From the NCBI GenBank assembly GCA_024279425.1, contig JAJRRO010000116.1, positions 124,001 to 188,000 on the forward strand: a stretch of 64,000 bases of DNA. The letters are read 5' to 3'. How positions within the stretch are numbered: position 1 is the first letter of the stretch; every line of letters starts with the position of its first letter. The translations under genes were made by a program, and so were the position numbers. This DNA is from Bacteroidota bacterium (GTDB taxonomy: Bacteria > Bacteroidota > Bacteroidia > Flavobacteriales > Flavobacteriaceae). Below are positions 44,446 through 53,013 of the stretch, one piece after another. A model generated the notes under the pieces. It was not told the DNA's origin. It made no database searches and saw nothing but the letters and a program-made list of their open reading frames with translations.

Positions 44446-46857
44446 ATGGATATATCCCCAAAAACAAGTAGCGACATTTCTTTTGACGATTTTAAAACGC
44501 AAATCCTAGATGATTATAAAACAGCGGTTTTAAGTAGGGTTTGTAGTCTTTTGGGACGAAAGGAAGTGTTGACGGGCAGGGCCAAGTTCGGTATTTTTGG
44601 CGATGGAAAAGAACTTCCGCAGCTGGCTATGGCTAGATCTTTTAGGAATGGCGATTTTAGAAGTGGTTATTATAGAGATCAAACATTTATGATGGCCAGT
44701 GGTCTTTTAAGTCCGAAGGAGTTCTTCCATGGCCTTTACGCTACAACAGATATAAAAAAGGAACCTATGAGCGCCGGTAGGCAAATGGGCGGGCATTTTA
44801 TTACCTATAGTCTTAATGAAGATGGTTCTTGGAAAGATTTAACACAACAAAAGAACAGTAGCGCTGACATCTCTTGCACAGCAGGGCAAATGCCCCGACT
44901 TTTAGGATTGGCACAGGCCTCAAAAGTCTATCGTAGTTTACCCAGTATCAATGCTTCCAAGTTTTCGAACAAAGGCAACGAAGTGTCTTGGGGAACCATT
45001 GGCAATGCCAGTACAAGTGAGGGGATGTTTCTTGAGACGATAAATGCTGGCGGTGTACTTCAGGTTCCGATGGTCATTAGTATTTGGGATGATGAGTATG
45101 GTATATCCGTTCCGGCCAAACATCATACTACCACAGAGGACATATCTAAAATGCTAAGTGGTTTTCAAAGGAACGAAGAACATGGCGGGTATGAAATATT
45201 GAAAGTCAAAGGTTGGGACTATACGGCGCTTATACATGTCTACGAAAACGCTTCTGATATTGCCAGAGAACAGCATGTACCAGTAATTATACATGTTACT
45301 GAACTGACCCAGCCCCAAGGGCATTCCTCGTCAGGATCACATGAACGCTACAAGGACCAAGAGCGTTTGCAATGGGAAAAGGAAAATGATTGCAACAAGC
45401 GGTTCAAGGAATGGATATTGGATTTAGGTATTTCAACGGAAAATGAACTAAATGAGATTGAAAAGGATATTCGTCAAACGGTAAGAATCGCCAAAAAGGA
45501 AGCCTGGTCAGAATTTTTATCCTTGCATAAGCCCATGAAAAAGGCCTTGGTGGGCCTTTTGGAAAATGTTGCGGCAAAAAGTGCGAACAAAAAGTTTATC
45601 GCCAAACTAAAAAATGACCTTATAGCGATCGAAGAACCAGTCAAAAAAGATCTGGCCGTGGTTTCGCGTAAGGTGCTACGCTATCTTTTAAGCGAAAAGT
45701 CAAAGGAAAAAGACGCCCTGCTTGATTGGGTAAATCGTTTTTTAGAGCGGATGCAACCTAAGTTCAGTACACATCTTTACAATGAAGGTGCCAATAAAGT
45801 CATCAACATTTCTGAAATAAAACCTTCGTATGACCATGAGTCCGAAGATGTTGACGGCAGAGTGATTTTAAGGGATAATTTCGAAAGGATTTTTGACAAA
45901 TACCCAGAAGCCTTGGTTTTTGGTGAAGATAGCGGGACAATTGGTGATGTTAATCAAGGCTTAGAGGGGCTTCAAAAAAAGTTTGGAGAAATTCGAATCG
46001 CTGATACGGGTATTCGTGAAACAACCATAATCGGGCAAGGAATAGGAATGGCGCTTCGAGGGCTAAGGCCTATTGCAGAAATCCAGTACTTGGATTACAT
46101 CTTTTATGCCATGGCTACACTGACCGATGATTTGGCCACTATGCGCTATAGGAGTTTTGGAAAACAAAAGGCCCCATTGATTGTCAGAACACGGGGGCAC
46201 CGTCTAGAAGGTATTTGGCATTCAGGTTCCCAAATGGGAGGGCTGATCAATTTGTTGCGCGGCATGTATATTCTGACTCCAAGAAATATGACCCAAGCTG
46301 CGGGGTTTTATAATACACTGATGAAAGGTGATGAACCGGCCCTCATCATTGAAAGCCTAAACGGATATCGTCTTAAAGAAAAAAAGCCGAATAATCTTGG
46401 AGAATTCTGTACTCCGGTCGGAGTTGTAGAGACTTTAAAACAAGGCGATGATATCACCTTACTTTCATATGGGTCTACTCTGAGGATAGTGCTTAGGGTT
46501 GCCAAGGAATTGGCAGAGGTAGGTATCGATGCTGAGGTTATAGATGCACAAACCTTATTACCTTTCGATATTGAACATGAAACTTTAAAAAGTATTCAAA
46601 AAACCAACAGGTTATTGGTCATTGATGAAGATGTGCCCGGTGGATGTTCGGCCTATCTAATTCATGAAATAGTAGAGAATCAAGGGGGTTATGAATATTT
46701 GGACAGCGCTCCCCAAACACTTACCGCAAAGGCTCACAGGCCAGCTTATGGCACTGACGGAGATTACTTTTCAAAACCTAATGCCGAGGATATTTTCGAA
46801 AAAGTCTACGCTATAATGCATGAGGCAAATCCGTCGGATTACCCGAAACTGAGATAG
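44446..46857 (+). CDS. fused alpha/beta E1 component of a 2-oxoacid dehydrogenase (branched-chain type)
   Basis: This 803-residue protein has an alpha half (to about 380) with YYRDQTFMMASG, RQMGGHF, the thiamine-diphosphate site GNASTSEGMF...NAGGVLQVP and WDDEYGISVP. Its beta half (from about 460) has VFGEDSGTIGDV, GIRETTIIGQGIGMALRG and LLSYGSTLRIVL. Alpha and beta are separate chains in most bacteria; the fused form is common in Bacteroidota. It decarboxylates a 2-oxoacid, probably from valine, leucine or isoleucine, and hands the acyl group to an E2. E2 and E3 are not in this window. Confidence 0.9.
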   Translation: MDISPKTSSDISFDDFKTQILDDYKTAVLSRVCSLLGRKEVLTGRAKFGIFGDGKELPQLAMARSFRNGDFRSGYYRDQTFMMASGLLSPKEFFHGLYATTDIKKEPMSAGRQMGGHFITYSLNEDGSWKDLTQQKNSSADISCTAGQMPRLLGLAQASKVYRSLPSINASKFSNKGNEVSWGTIGNASTSEGMFLETINAGGVLQVPMVISIWDDEYGISVPAKHHTTTEDISKMLSGFQRNEEHGGYEILKVKGWDYTALIHVYENASDIAREQHVPVIIHVTELTQPQGHSSSGSHERYKDQERLQWEKENDCNKRFKEWILDLGISTENELNEIEKDIRQTVRIAKKEAWSEFLSLHKPMKKALVGLLENVAAKSANKKFIAKLKNDLIAIEEPVKKDLAVVSRKVLRYLLSEKSKEKDALLDWVNRFLERMQPKFSTHLYNEGANKVINISEIKPSYDHESEDVDGRVILRDNFERIFDKYPEALVFGEDSGTIGDVNQGLEGLQKKFGEIRIADTGIRETTIIGQGIGMALRGLRPIAEIQYLDYIFYAMATLTDDLATMRYRSFGKQKAPLIVRTRGHRLEGIWHSGSQMGGLINLLRGMYILTPRNMTQAAGFYNTLMKGDEPALIIESLNGYRLKEKKPNNLGEFCTPVGVVETLKQGDDITLLSYGSTLRIVLRVAKELAEVGIDAEVIDAQTLLPFDIEHETLKSIQKTNRLLVIDEDVPGGCSAYLIHEIVENQGGYEYLDSAPQTLTAKAHRPAYGTDGDYFSKPNAEDIFEKVYAIMHEANPSDYPKLR

Positions 46858-46910
46858 TATAAAATTGGTATTTCGAATATAAAAAATGCTGACAGGTGGT
46901 TTTTTCTTTC

Positions 46911-47422
46911 CTAGTTTTTGATTTCTGGTTTAGGTGTTATGATGCTGGGTACAATAGGATTCCCATTGGCGTCGATTTCAATGATATTATCAAAGCCCTG
47001 TTCACCTAGCTTCTCGGCTATTCTGGCCCTTTCCCCAACCATAAACCAATTTACGGCATTTTGATCTTCAACTTTCCTACTTACCTTTTGAATATAATCA
47101 ATAGACAAATTACGAACATTTTGGCCGTATTGTTGATAATAGCGGCCATTAAAATTCTCGCTTCCATTGAACATTAAACGTTCAAATAGATGGGCAAACC
47201 TACTCTAACTCAATTTTTCATTCTTTTGAACTCATATGATACCATACATTTACTTCGGCGATTGGCGCTTTATTCTCTTCATGCACCAAAAGAGGCAGTC
47301 CGTTGCAATAAAAATCGCTCAAACGGGATATCTATTTTATAAGCGGTGAATTCAAAATCTTGGGAATAAAAACTTTAAAAGAACAAGAGCGAGCAAACAA
47401 GTACTAATACGTTTTTTTTCAT
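46911..47422 (-). pseudogene. M16 (insulinase-like) metallopeptidase, internally deleted and frameshifted
   Basis: On the minus strand an ATG at 47422 begins MKKNVLVLVCSLLFF, then a stop. A second frame reads GLPLLVHEENKAPIAEVNVW and YHMSSKE, then a stop. A third reads FAHLFERLMFNGSENFNGRY, the HxxEH catalytic region with its last His changed to Arg. That third frame runs straight into VRNLSIDYIQKVSRKVEDQN, WFMVGERARIAEKLGEQGFD and NIIEIDANGNP, the very C-terminus of M16 peptidases. The central 350-600 codons are gone. The last 87 codons form an open frame from ATG 47174, which might be annotated as a small hypothetical protein. Confidence 0.8.
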
Positions 47423-47557
47423 GACTGATGATTTATGGTGTTATACTTTGATTGAGCTAGTAAATATGACATGTACTGAAAGCTAAATCAACTTTTACCA
47501 TCAATTTCGGTGTATTAAATAATTAGTATTTTTATATGCTTTCAAATTTAACCTCGT

Positions 47558-47935
47558 ATGAAAAATAACCTACAATCCAATGTTGGACTAGCTTTGTTGC
47601 GAATCGTCCCTTCTGCCATGTTATTGAGCCATGGTATCCCAAAATTTCAAAAATTACTCAGCGGGAATCTTGAATTTGCGGATTCTTTGGGCATAGGTGC
47701 TGCACCTTCACTGTTTCTTATGGTGATTGGCGAGTTTGTTTGCCCCATTCTCATGATAATTGGGTTTAATACTAGATGGGCCGCCATATATTCGGCCATC
47801 ACTATGTCGGTAATAGGTTTTGTACATCATGCTTCGGATCCCTTTAAGGTCAAAGAAAAAGCATTGATGTTCTTGGTGTTTTTCGTCGTAATCATTTTAT
47901 TGGGGCCTGGAAAATACAGTTTGGATAAGAAATAA
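47558..47935 (+). CDS. DoxX family membrane protein
   Basis: This 125-residue protein has four membrane helices and the DoxX opening GLALLRIVPSAMLLSHGIPK, followed by EFVCPILMIIGFNTRWAAI and the final helix FFVVIILLGPGKYSLDK. DoxX-like proteins are linked to quinone or thiol redox in membranes; no specific activity is known for this group. It ends one base before the stop of the convergent holA gene. Confidence 0.9.
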   Translation: MKNNLQSNVGLALLRIVPSAMLLSHGIPKFQKLLSGNLEFADSLGIGAAPSLFLMVIGEFVCPILMIIGFNTRWAAIYSAITMSVIGFVHHASDPFKVKEKALMFLVFFVVIILLGPGKYSLDKK

Positions 47936-48937
47936 TCAAAATATCTTTACCAATAACTCCTTTAAAAGATCGGTCTGAGAAGTATTGGCCGCACCAACCC
48001 CCTTGCCCTTTAAGTCCATTTCACGTAAATGGGAAACTATAGCACTTACTTTTCGCATTGGGTAATTTTTTGCAGCTGTTTGGTACTCTCCGACAAAATA
48101 CGGGTTTATTCTTAAAGCGCTGGCAACGGTTTTGGGAGAATGATCATTAAGCCCGTGGTACTGCAAAAGTTGCGAGAAAAAATTATGCAACAGAGTTATG
48201 GTCAGAACAAAAGGATTGTCTCTGGGGTTTTGCGCAAAGTAATTTATAATCCTTGTAGCCTTTAAAATGTTCTTTTCGCCTATGGCCTTCTTTAGTTCAA
48301 AATTATTGTAGTCTTTGCTAATGCCGATATGTGTCTCGATATCAGATGGTGTAATTTGGGTCTCTTGGGACAATACCAAAGTGAGCTTATCCAACTCATT
48401 ACTGATCCTACTCAAATCGGTTCCTAAAAATTCGACGAGCAATATGGCTGCTTTATGGGAAATGCTATACCCTTTGCCTTTTAATATCTTTCTAATCCAT
48501 TCTGATACCTGGTTCTCATAAAGCTTATTGCTTTCGAACAAAACACCATGTTTACCGACGGTTTTATACAATTTTTTTCGTTTGTCGAGCTTCTTGTATT
48601 TGTAGCAGATAACCAAAACAGTACTTGGCTGAGGATTCTCAACATAATCGGTAAGCTGCTCAATGGTGCGTGATAATTCTTGTGCCTCCTTCACTATCAC
48701 AACCTGTCGCTCGGCCATCATAGGATAGCGTTTTGCATTGCTGACAATATCTTCGATGCTGACTTCCTTACCGTAAAGCACCATTTGGTTAAAACCTTTT
48801 TCTTCTTCCGACAACACATTCTTTTCAATAAACTGCGAGATTTTATCAATGTAATAGGTTTCCTCACCAAAAAGAAAATATACAGGTTTTATGTTTCCAT
48901 TTCGTATATCGGCAACAAGTTGTTTTACTTCATCCAT
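47936..48937 (-). CDS. holA: DNA polymerase III subunit delta
   Basis: This 333-residue protein has the HolA plan: YFLFGEETYYIDKI near the start (the degenerate nucleotide-binding fold), ERQVVIVKEAQEL, and VLVICYKYKKLDKRKKLYK. The C-terminal helical collar includes the KLTLVLSQETQITPSDIETH region and SKDYNNFELKKAIGEKN. It opens the sliding clamp as part of the clamp loader. It is divergent from the HsdR-N gene, with 26 bases between start codons, so their promoters must overlap. Confidence 0.93.
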   Translation of the reverse strand: MDEVKQLVADIRNGNIKPVYFLFGEETYYIDKISQFIEKNVLSEEEKGFNQMVLYGKEVSIEDIVSNAKRYPMMAERQVVIVKEAQELSRTIEQLTDYVENPQPSTVLVICYKYKKLDKRKKLYKTVGKHGVLFESNKLYENQVSEWIRKILKGKGYSISHKAAILLVEFLGTDLSRISNELDKLTLVLSQETQITPSDIETHIGISKDYNNFELKKAIGEKNILKATRIINYFAQNPRDNPFVLTITLLHNFFSQLLQYHGLNDHSPKTVASALRINPYFVGEYQTAAKNYPMRKVSAIVSHLREMDLKGKGVGAANTSQTDLLKELLVKIF

Positions 48938-48963
48938 CCAAAAAAAATCATCAAATTTGCCAT

Positions 48964-49410
48964 ATGCAACCGTTAAACTTTCCGACCTATGACTTTCGTT
49001 TCAAAAATAGCGAAAATAAAATCCATATTTTTGATGCAATCCGTAAAAAGTTCGTGGTGCTACAACCCGAAGAATGGGTGAGGCAGCATACGGTGCAATT
49101 TCTTATCAAGGAAAAAAACTATCCCAAAAGTCTAATCAATGTCGAGAAACAGTTGACTATTAATTCATTGAAAAAGAGGTATGATATTGTGGTCTTCGAT
49201 CAAAAGGGCAATATTTCTATTTTGGTTGAATGCAAGGCACCAAAAATAACGATTACCCAACAAACCTTTGATCAGATAGCCAGCTACAACATGCAACTAA
49301 AGGCCGATTTTTTGATGGTAACCAACGGGCTGCAACATTTCTATTGCAAAATGGATTATACCCAAGAAAAATATCGATTTTTAGAGTATATTCCTGATTT
49401 TAGCCGTTAA
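48964..49410 (+). CDS. stand-alone HsdR N-terminal-like nuclease domain
   Basis: This 148-residue protein consists of just the type I restriction HsdR-N fold: a PD-(D/E)xK core with the acidic residue in RYDIVVFDQKG and the ExK in ILVECKAPKITI, then QTFDQIASYNMQLKADFLMVTNG. Small single-domain members like this are common in Flavobacteriia next to holA and need not belong to a restriction system; no hsdM or hsdS is nearby. A role in DNA repair or plain nuclease activity is possible. Confidence 0.88.
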   Translation: MQPLNFPTYDFRFKNSENKIHIFDAIRKKFVVLQPEEWVRQHTVQFLIKEKNYPKSLINVEKQLTINSLKKRYDIVVFDQKGNISILVECKAPKITITQQTFDQIASYNMQLKADFLMVTNGLQHFYCKMDYTQEKYRFLEYIPDFSR

Positions 49411-49422
49411 TTTGCAACCGTT

Positions 49423-50424
49423 TTGAGGATAGCCGTTGTCATACTCAATTGGAATGGAGAGGTGCTTTTGGAAAGATACCTGCCTTCTGTTGTACACTAT
49501 TCCAAGGGGGCGGATATATATGTTGCTGACAATGCCTCGACTGATGGGTCGGTAGCTTTTATCGATGCGAATTTTCCATCAATCAAAATCTTACAAAACA
49601 AGGAGAACGGGGGCTTTGCCAAAGGGTATAATGATGCACTCCGATCCATTGAAGCTGATATTTTTTGTCTTTTGAATTCTGATGTTGAGGTTACCGAGAA
49701 TTGGTTGGAGCCTATTAAAGAAGCATTCAGAGACCTACCTGAAGTCGCTATCATACAACCTAAAATATTGGATTTACTACGCAGACACTATTTTGAATAT
49801 GCAGGTGCAGCAGGAGGGTTTATCGATCAATTGGGCTACCCTTTTTGCCGAGGAAGGATTTTTCAAGAATTGGAAGAGGACAAAGGGCAATATAATGACA
49901 GTAGGGAGATTTTCTGGGCAACCGGGGCATGCATGTTCATTAAAAGTAAGGTTTACAGAAAGCTTGGCGGTTTTGACGAGGATTATTTTGCCCATCAAGA
50001 AGAGGTAGACCTATGCTGGCGGGCTCAAAACCAAGGATATAAGGTTTATTATATTGGGACTTCTGAAGTGTTTCATTTGGGTGGTTCTACCTTAAGTAAC
50101 ATGAACCCAAAAAAAACTTACTTGAATTTTAGGAATTCGCTCTTTTCTATAACAAAAAATCTACCCAGACGAAAAGCATTTGTTATCATCTTTTTGAGGT
50201 TGGTTCTTGATGGAGTTGCTGCCATCCGCTTTATTTCTCAAAACAAGTTCAAGCATTGCCTTGCCATTTTAAAGGCGCATTTAAGCTTTTACTCCAAATT
50301 TGTTAAAATGTATAAAAAGCGTGAAAAGGTCAGCTTTATAAGGAATTATTATGTTACAAAATCAATAGTATGGTCACATTTTGTGCATCATATAAAAAAA
50401 TTTAACATTTTAATAAAAGATTAA
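49423..50424 (+). CDS. glycosyltransferase family 2
   Basis: This 333-residue protein has the GT-A pattern in full: AVVILNWNGEVLL, VADNASTDGS, GFAKGYNDAL, CLLNSDVEV (the metal-binding position), WATGACMFIKSKV and GGFDEDYFAHQEEVDLCWRAQ. The last 60 residues are hydrophobic/basic and may touch the membrane. It probably adds a sugar to a surface polysaccharide or lipid carrier. Start codon TTG 49423 is the only option after the upstream stop. It is 12 bases after the HsdR-N gene. Confidence 0.92.
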   Translation: MRIAVVILNWNGEVLLERYLPSVVHYSKGADIYVADNASTDGSVAFIDANFPSIKILQNKENGGFAKGYNDALRSIEADIFCLLNSDVEVTENWLEPIKEAFRDLPEVAIIQPKILDLLRRHYFEYAGAAGGFIDQLGYPFCRGRIFQELEEDKGQYNDSREIFWATGACMFIKSKVYRKLGGFDEDYFAHQEEVDLCWRAQNQGYKVYYIGTSEVFHLGGSTLSNMNPKKTYLNFRNSLFSITKNLPRRKAFVIIFLRLVLDGVAAIRFISQNKFKHCLAILKAHLSFYSKFVKMYKKREKVSFIRNYYVTKSIVWSHFVHHIKKFNILIKD

Positions 50425-50456
50425 CTAATTTTGCCGAATCTAAGGGATTGTAATTA

Positions 50457-50464
50457 TATATTTG
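50457..50464 (+). promoter_or_regulatory. -7 element of the OmpA lipoprotein gene
   Basis: TATATTTG fits TAnnTTTG. It is 58 bases before ATG 50523 and supports that start over upstream in-frame codons. Confidence 0.5.
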
Positions 50465-50522
50465 TGAACTCGAATTGGATTCTTTAGTAGAGTATAAATT
50501 AATACACGTTATATATATCATT

Positions 50523-51377
50523 ATGAAGAAAATTATTTTAGGTTGTTTAGGAGTAACATTATTATTATCATCATGTGTTTCATCAAAGAAGTTTTCAGAT
50601 TTGGAAGCAAAACAGAATGAAACTCAGGATTTGTTGAATTCAGCTACGGTAAAGCTGAACACTTGTATTGAGGAAAAAGCCACTGCTGATGCAAGGGTAC
50701 AATCCCTGGAAGATCAGGCCAAATTTCTTAAGGACAATAATCAGGTCTTGATTGATAATATGGGGAATTTGACAGACTTGAGTGCTAAGGGAGCTGCAAA
50801 TTTGGAAAAATCGTTGGAAAGTCTTCAAGAAAAAGATTTGACAATCCGAAAGTTGAGCGCTGCGATTACTCGTAGAGATTCTGTTAACCTTTCTTTGGTA
50901 CAGAGTTTAAAAGGAGTTCTAGGCGATTTGGATGACGAGGATATTCAGATCAGTGTCGAAAAAGGTGTTGTATTCGTTTCTATATCTGATAAATTATTGT
51001 TCCGCAGCGGAAGTTACAATATTACAAGACGTGCTAAAGAGGTCTTAGGAAAAGTTGCCCAAGTGGTTAACAACAAACCTGATTTTGAATTTATGGTAGA
51101 AGGTCATACCGATGATGTTCCTTATGGTCCAAAAGATGTTTTATTGGATAACTGGGATTTGAGTGTTAAACGAGCAACTGCGGTAGTTCGAGTATTACAA
51201 AATGATTATGGTGTTGATCCAAAGCGTATGACTGCAGCAGGTAGATCTCAGTATGTGCCAGTATCACAAACCGAAAAATCAAAGAACAGAAGAACAAGAA
51301 TTGTTGTTCTTCCAAAAATCGATCAGTTTTATAGTATGATAGAAGAGGGCATGAAAGATCCTGCTATCAATAACTAA
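50523..51377 (+). CDS. OmpA family lipoprotein
   Basis: This 284-residue lipoprotein has the signal MKKIILGCLGVTLLLSSC, a long coiled coil (about 30-130), then an OmpA C-terminal domain with LLFRSGSYNITRRAKEVLGK, FMVEGHTDDVPYG, LSVKRATAVVRVLQN and MTAAGRSQYVPV. The Asp of GHTDD and the Arg of VKRA are the residues that bind diaminopimelate, so it should clamp the outer membrane to peptidoglycan. A strong terminator follows. A diverged relative is at 59206-59982. Confidence 0.9.
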   Translation: MKKIILGCLGVTLLLSSCVSSKKFSDLEAKQNETQDLLNSATVKLNTCIEEKATADARVQSLEDQAKFLKDNNQVLIDNMGNLTDLSAKGAANLEKSLESLQEKDLTIRKLSAAITRRDSVNLSLVQSLKGVLGDLDDEDIQISVEKGVVFVSISDKLLFRSGSYNITRRAKEVLGKVAQVVNNKPDFEFMVEGHTDDVPYGPKDVLLDNWDLSVKRATAVVRVLQNDYGVDPKRMTAAGRSQYVPVSQTEKSKNRRTRIVVLPKIDQFYSMIEEGMKDPAINN

Positions 51378-51392
51378 GAAAAATAAGTATTC

Positions 51393-51430
51393 AAAAAAAC
51401 CGCGTCTTAATTTAAGATGCGGTTTTTTTT
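51393..51430 (+). terminator. rho-independent terminator
   Basis: AAAAAAACCGCGTCTTAA pairs with TTAAGATGCGGTTTTTTT with one G-T pair, and a T run follows. It lies 16 bases after the OmpA stop and also faces the convergent gene's end. Confidence 0.85.
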
Positions 51431-51449
51431 GCTTTTAATGAAAATGGTA

Positions 51450-52070
51450 TTAAAAAATATCCAGGCTCCCCTTACCTTCTCGAATGACCTCAAATTCGCC
51501 ATCGGATAAATCTATTACCGTTGAGGCTACATTATCTCCATATCCCCCATCAATGACAACATCAACAAGGTTCTCCCATTTTTCAAGAATCAACTCAGGA
51601 TCTGTAGTATACTCGAGCATTTCATCCTCATCATAAATTGATGTTGAAACAATAGGGTTTCCCAATTCCCTTACCAAGGTTTGCGCAATGGAATTATCGG
51701 GCACTCTGATACCTACCGTCTTTTTCTTTTTAAAGGCCTTGGGCAGATTATTATTGCCGGGAAGAATAAAGGTATAGGGGCCTGGCAAGGCGCGTTTAAG
51801 TATTTTAAAGGTAGAAGTATTTATTTGCCTAACATAGTCCGAAAGATTACTTAAATCTGCACAAATAAAGGACCAATTGGCCTTTTCGGGTTTAATTCCC
51901 TTAATACGCGCAATTTTTTCCAATGCCCGGCTATTGGTTATATCACATCCAAGTCCGTATACGGTATCTGTGGGGTAAATAATCAGTCCGCCCTTACGAA
52001 GTACCTGTACTACTCTAGCAATTTCCTTAGGATTAGGATTTTCAGCATATATCTTTATAAATTCGGCCAT
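51450..52070 (-). CDS. Sua5/YciO/YrdC family protein (threonylcarbamoyl-AMP synthase type)
   Basis: This 206-residue protein starts MAEFIKIYAENPNPKEIARV (an in-frame ATG five codons upstream at 52085 is less likely). It has GGLIIYPTDTVYGLGCDI with the Lys/Thr-Asp-Thr nucleotide loop, KPEKANWSFICADLSNLSDY, LPGPYTFIL and VGIRVPDN. The YciO branch lacks some residues needed for threonylcarbamoyl-adenylate synthesis. The KPEK-ANWSF segment, in place of the usual KR...PL, favours YciO-like over TsaC. Family membership is secure. Participation in tRNA t6A synthesis is less so. Confidence 0.87.
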   Translation of the reverse strand: MAEFIKIYAENPNPKEIARVVQVLRKGGLIIYPTDTVYGLGCDITNSRALEKIARIKGIKPEKANWSFICADLSNLSDYVRQINTSTFKILKRALPGPYTFILPGNNNLPKAFKKKKTVGIRVPDNSIAQTLVRELGNPIVSTSIYDEDEMLEYTTDPELILEKWENLVDVVIDGGYGDNVASTVIDLSDGEFEVIREGKGSLDIF

Positions 52071-52105
52071 TACTTTGATACACATATAATTTATAGCAGT
52101 CGTTC

Positions 52106-52984
52106 TTATTTCGCTTTATAGACCCGAACATAATCCACTTCCATAACGGCAGGGAAAATACTGTCATTAACGCCCTCAAGGCCACCCCAATTACCGCCAA
52201 CGGCAATATTCATTAGAAAATAGAAAGGTTTTGAGAAAGGCCAATTTTCAAAATTTGAAATCGAAGGCCTTCTAAAATTCAGCTTTATGTCCTCACTATT
52301 ATCAATATAGAATTTTAAATATTTATCGGTCCACAAGAAACCATACGTATGAAATTCCTCTTCAATGGTCTCAAGTGGTAAGGGGCCAGAAGTCACTTGG
52401 GTCCCATCTACATGGTTATTGGCAGCACTATGAATAGAAAAATGGGTTTCATTGGGGCTATAACTCACATACTCCATTATATCAATTTCACCGCAGGCGG
52501 GCCAGCCAACTGTTTGAATATCATAGCCCAACATCCATAAAGCCGGCCATATGCCATTGCCTTTATGTTCAGGGATTTTAGCCCGTATTTCTATTTTTCC
52601 GTACTTAATGGAGTTTTTACTGTTCAGTCTGGCGGATGTATAATTACTGCTTCCTGACGGCTCTTTCTTTGCAATTATCTTAAGAGTCCCGTTACTAACT
52701 TCAACATTTGCGTTTTCCACATAATTTTGAAGTTCATTATTGCCCCAGCCATGGGAGCCTGTTTCAAAGCCCCAGTTTTCTTCTGATAAGCTGTCCCCAT
52801 CAAATTCATCGCTCCATACCAGTTCAGTTTCATCCCAATAGTCTGGTGCATCCACATCAGCCAGTTCCTGAACTTCGCTATCATCAATCTCTATTTGTTT
52901 TGCTCCTATTTCTGTGGTTTTACCACAGGCCATAACCAGCAATAGGGTTATTGAAACTGAAAGCTTTAAAAGGTTTATTGTCAT
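52106..52984 (-). CDS. glycoside hydrolase family 16 lipoprotein
   Basis: This 292-residue protein has a signal peptide with lipobox VMAC, then a GH16 jelly roll with ELVWSDEFDGDSLSEENW, RLNSKNSIKYGKIEIRAKIP and WPALWMLG. The catalytic EIDIMEY near residues 165-170 provides the nucleophile and acid/base Glu residues. The form without the extra beta-bulge residue and the WPACGEIDIMEY context fit laminarinase-like beta-1,3-glucanases. It should sit on the cell surface and cut algal or bacterial beta-glucan. No SusCD pair is next to it. Confidence 0.92.
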   Translation of the reverse strand: MTINLLKLSVSITLLLVMACGKTTEIGAKQIEIDDSEVQELADVDAPDYWDETELVWSDEFDGDSLSEENWGFETGSHGWGNNELQNYVENANVEVSNGTLKIIAKKEPSGSSNYTSARLNSKNSIKYGKIEIRAKIPEHKGNGIWPALWMLGYDIQTVGWPACGEIDIMEYVSYSPNETHFSIHSAANNHVDGTQVTSGPLPLETIEEEFHTYGFLWTDKYLKFYIDNSEDIKLNFRRPSISNFENWPFSKPFYFLMNIAVGGNWGGLEGVNDSIFPAVMEVDYVRVYKAK

Positions 52985-53013
52985 GGCTATTTTATTTTAT
53001 TGATTCTATATGG

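Noticed and set aside
48964-49410. Part of a type I restriction system
   Set aside because: Only the N-terminal nuclease domain is present, with no hsdM, hsdS or helicase part nearby; stand-alone forms beside holA are usual.
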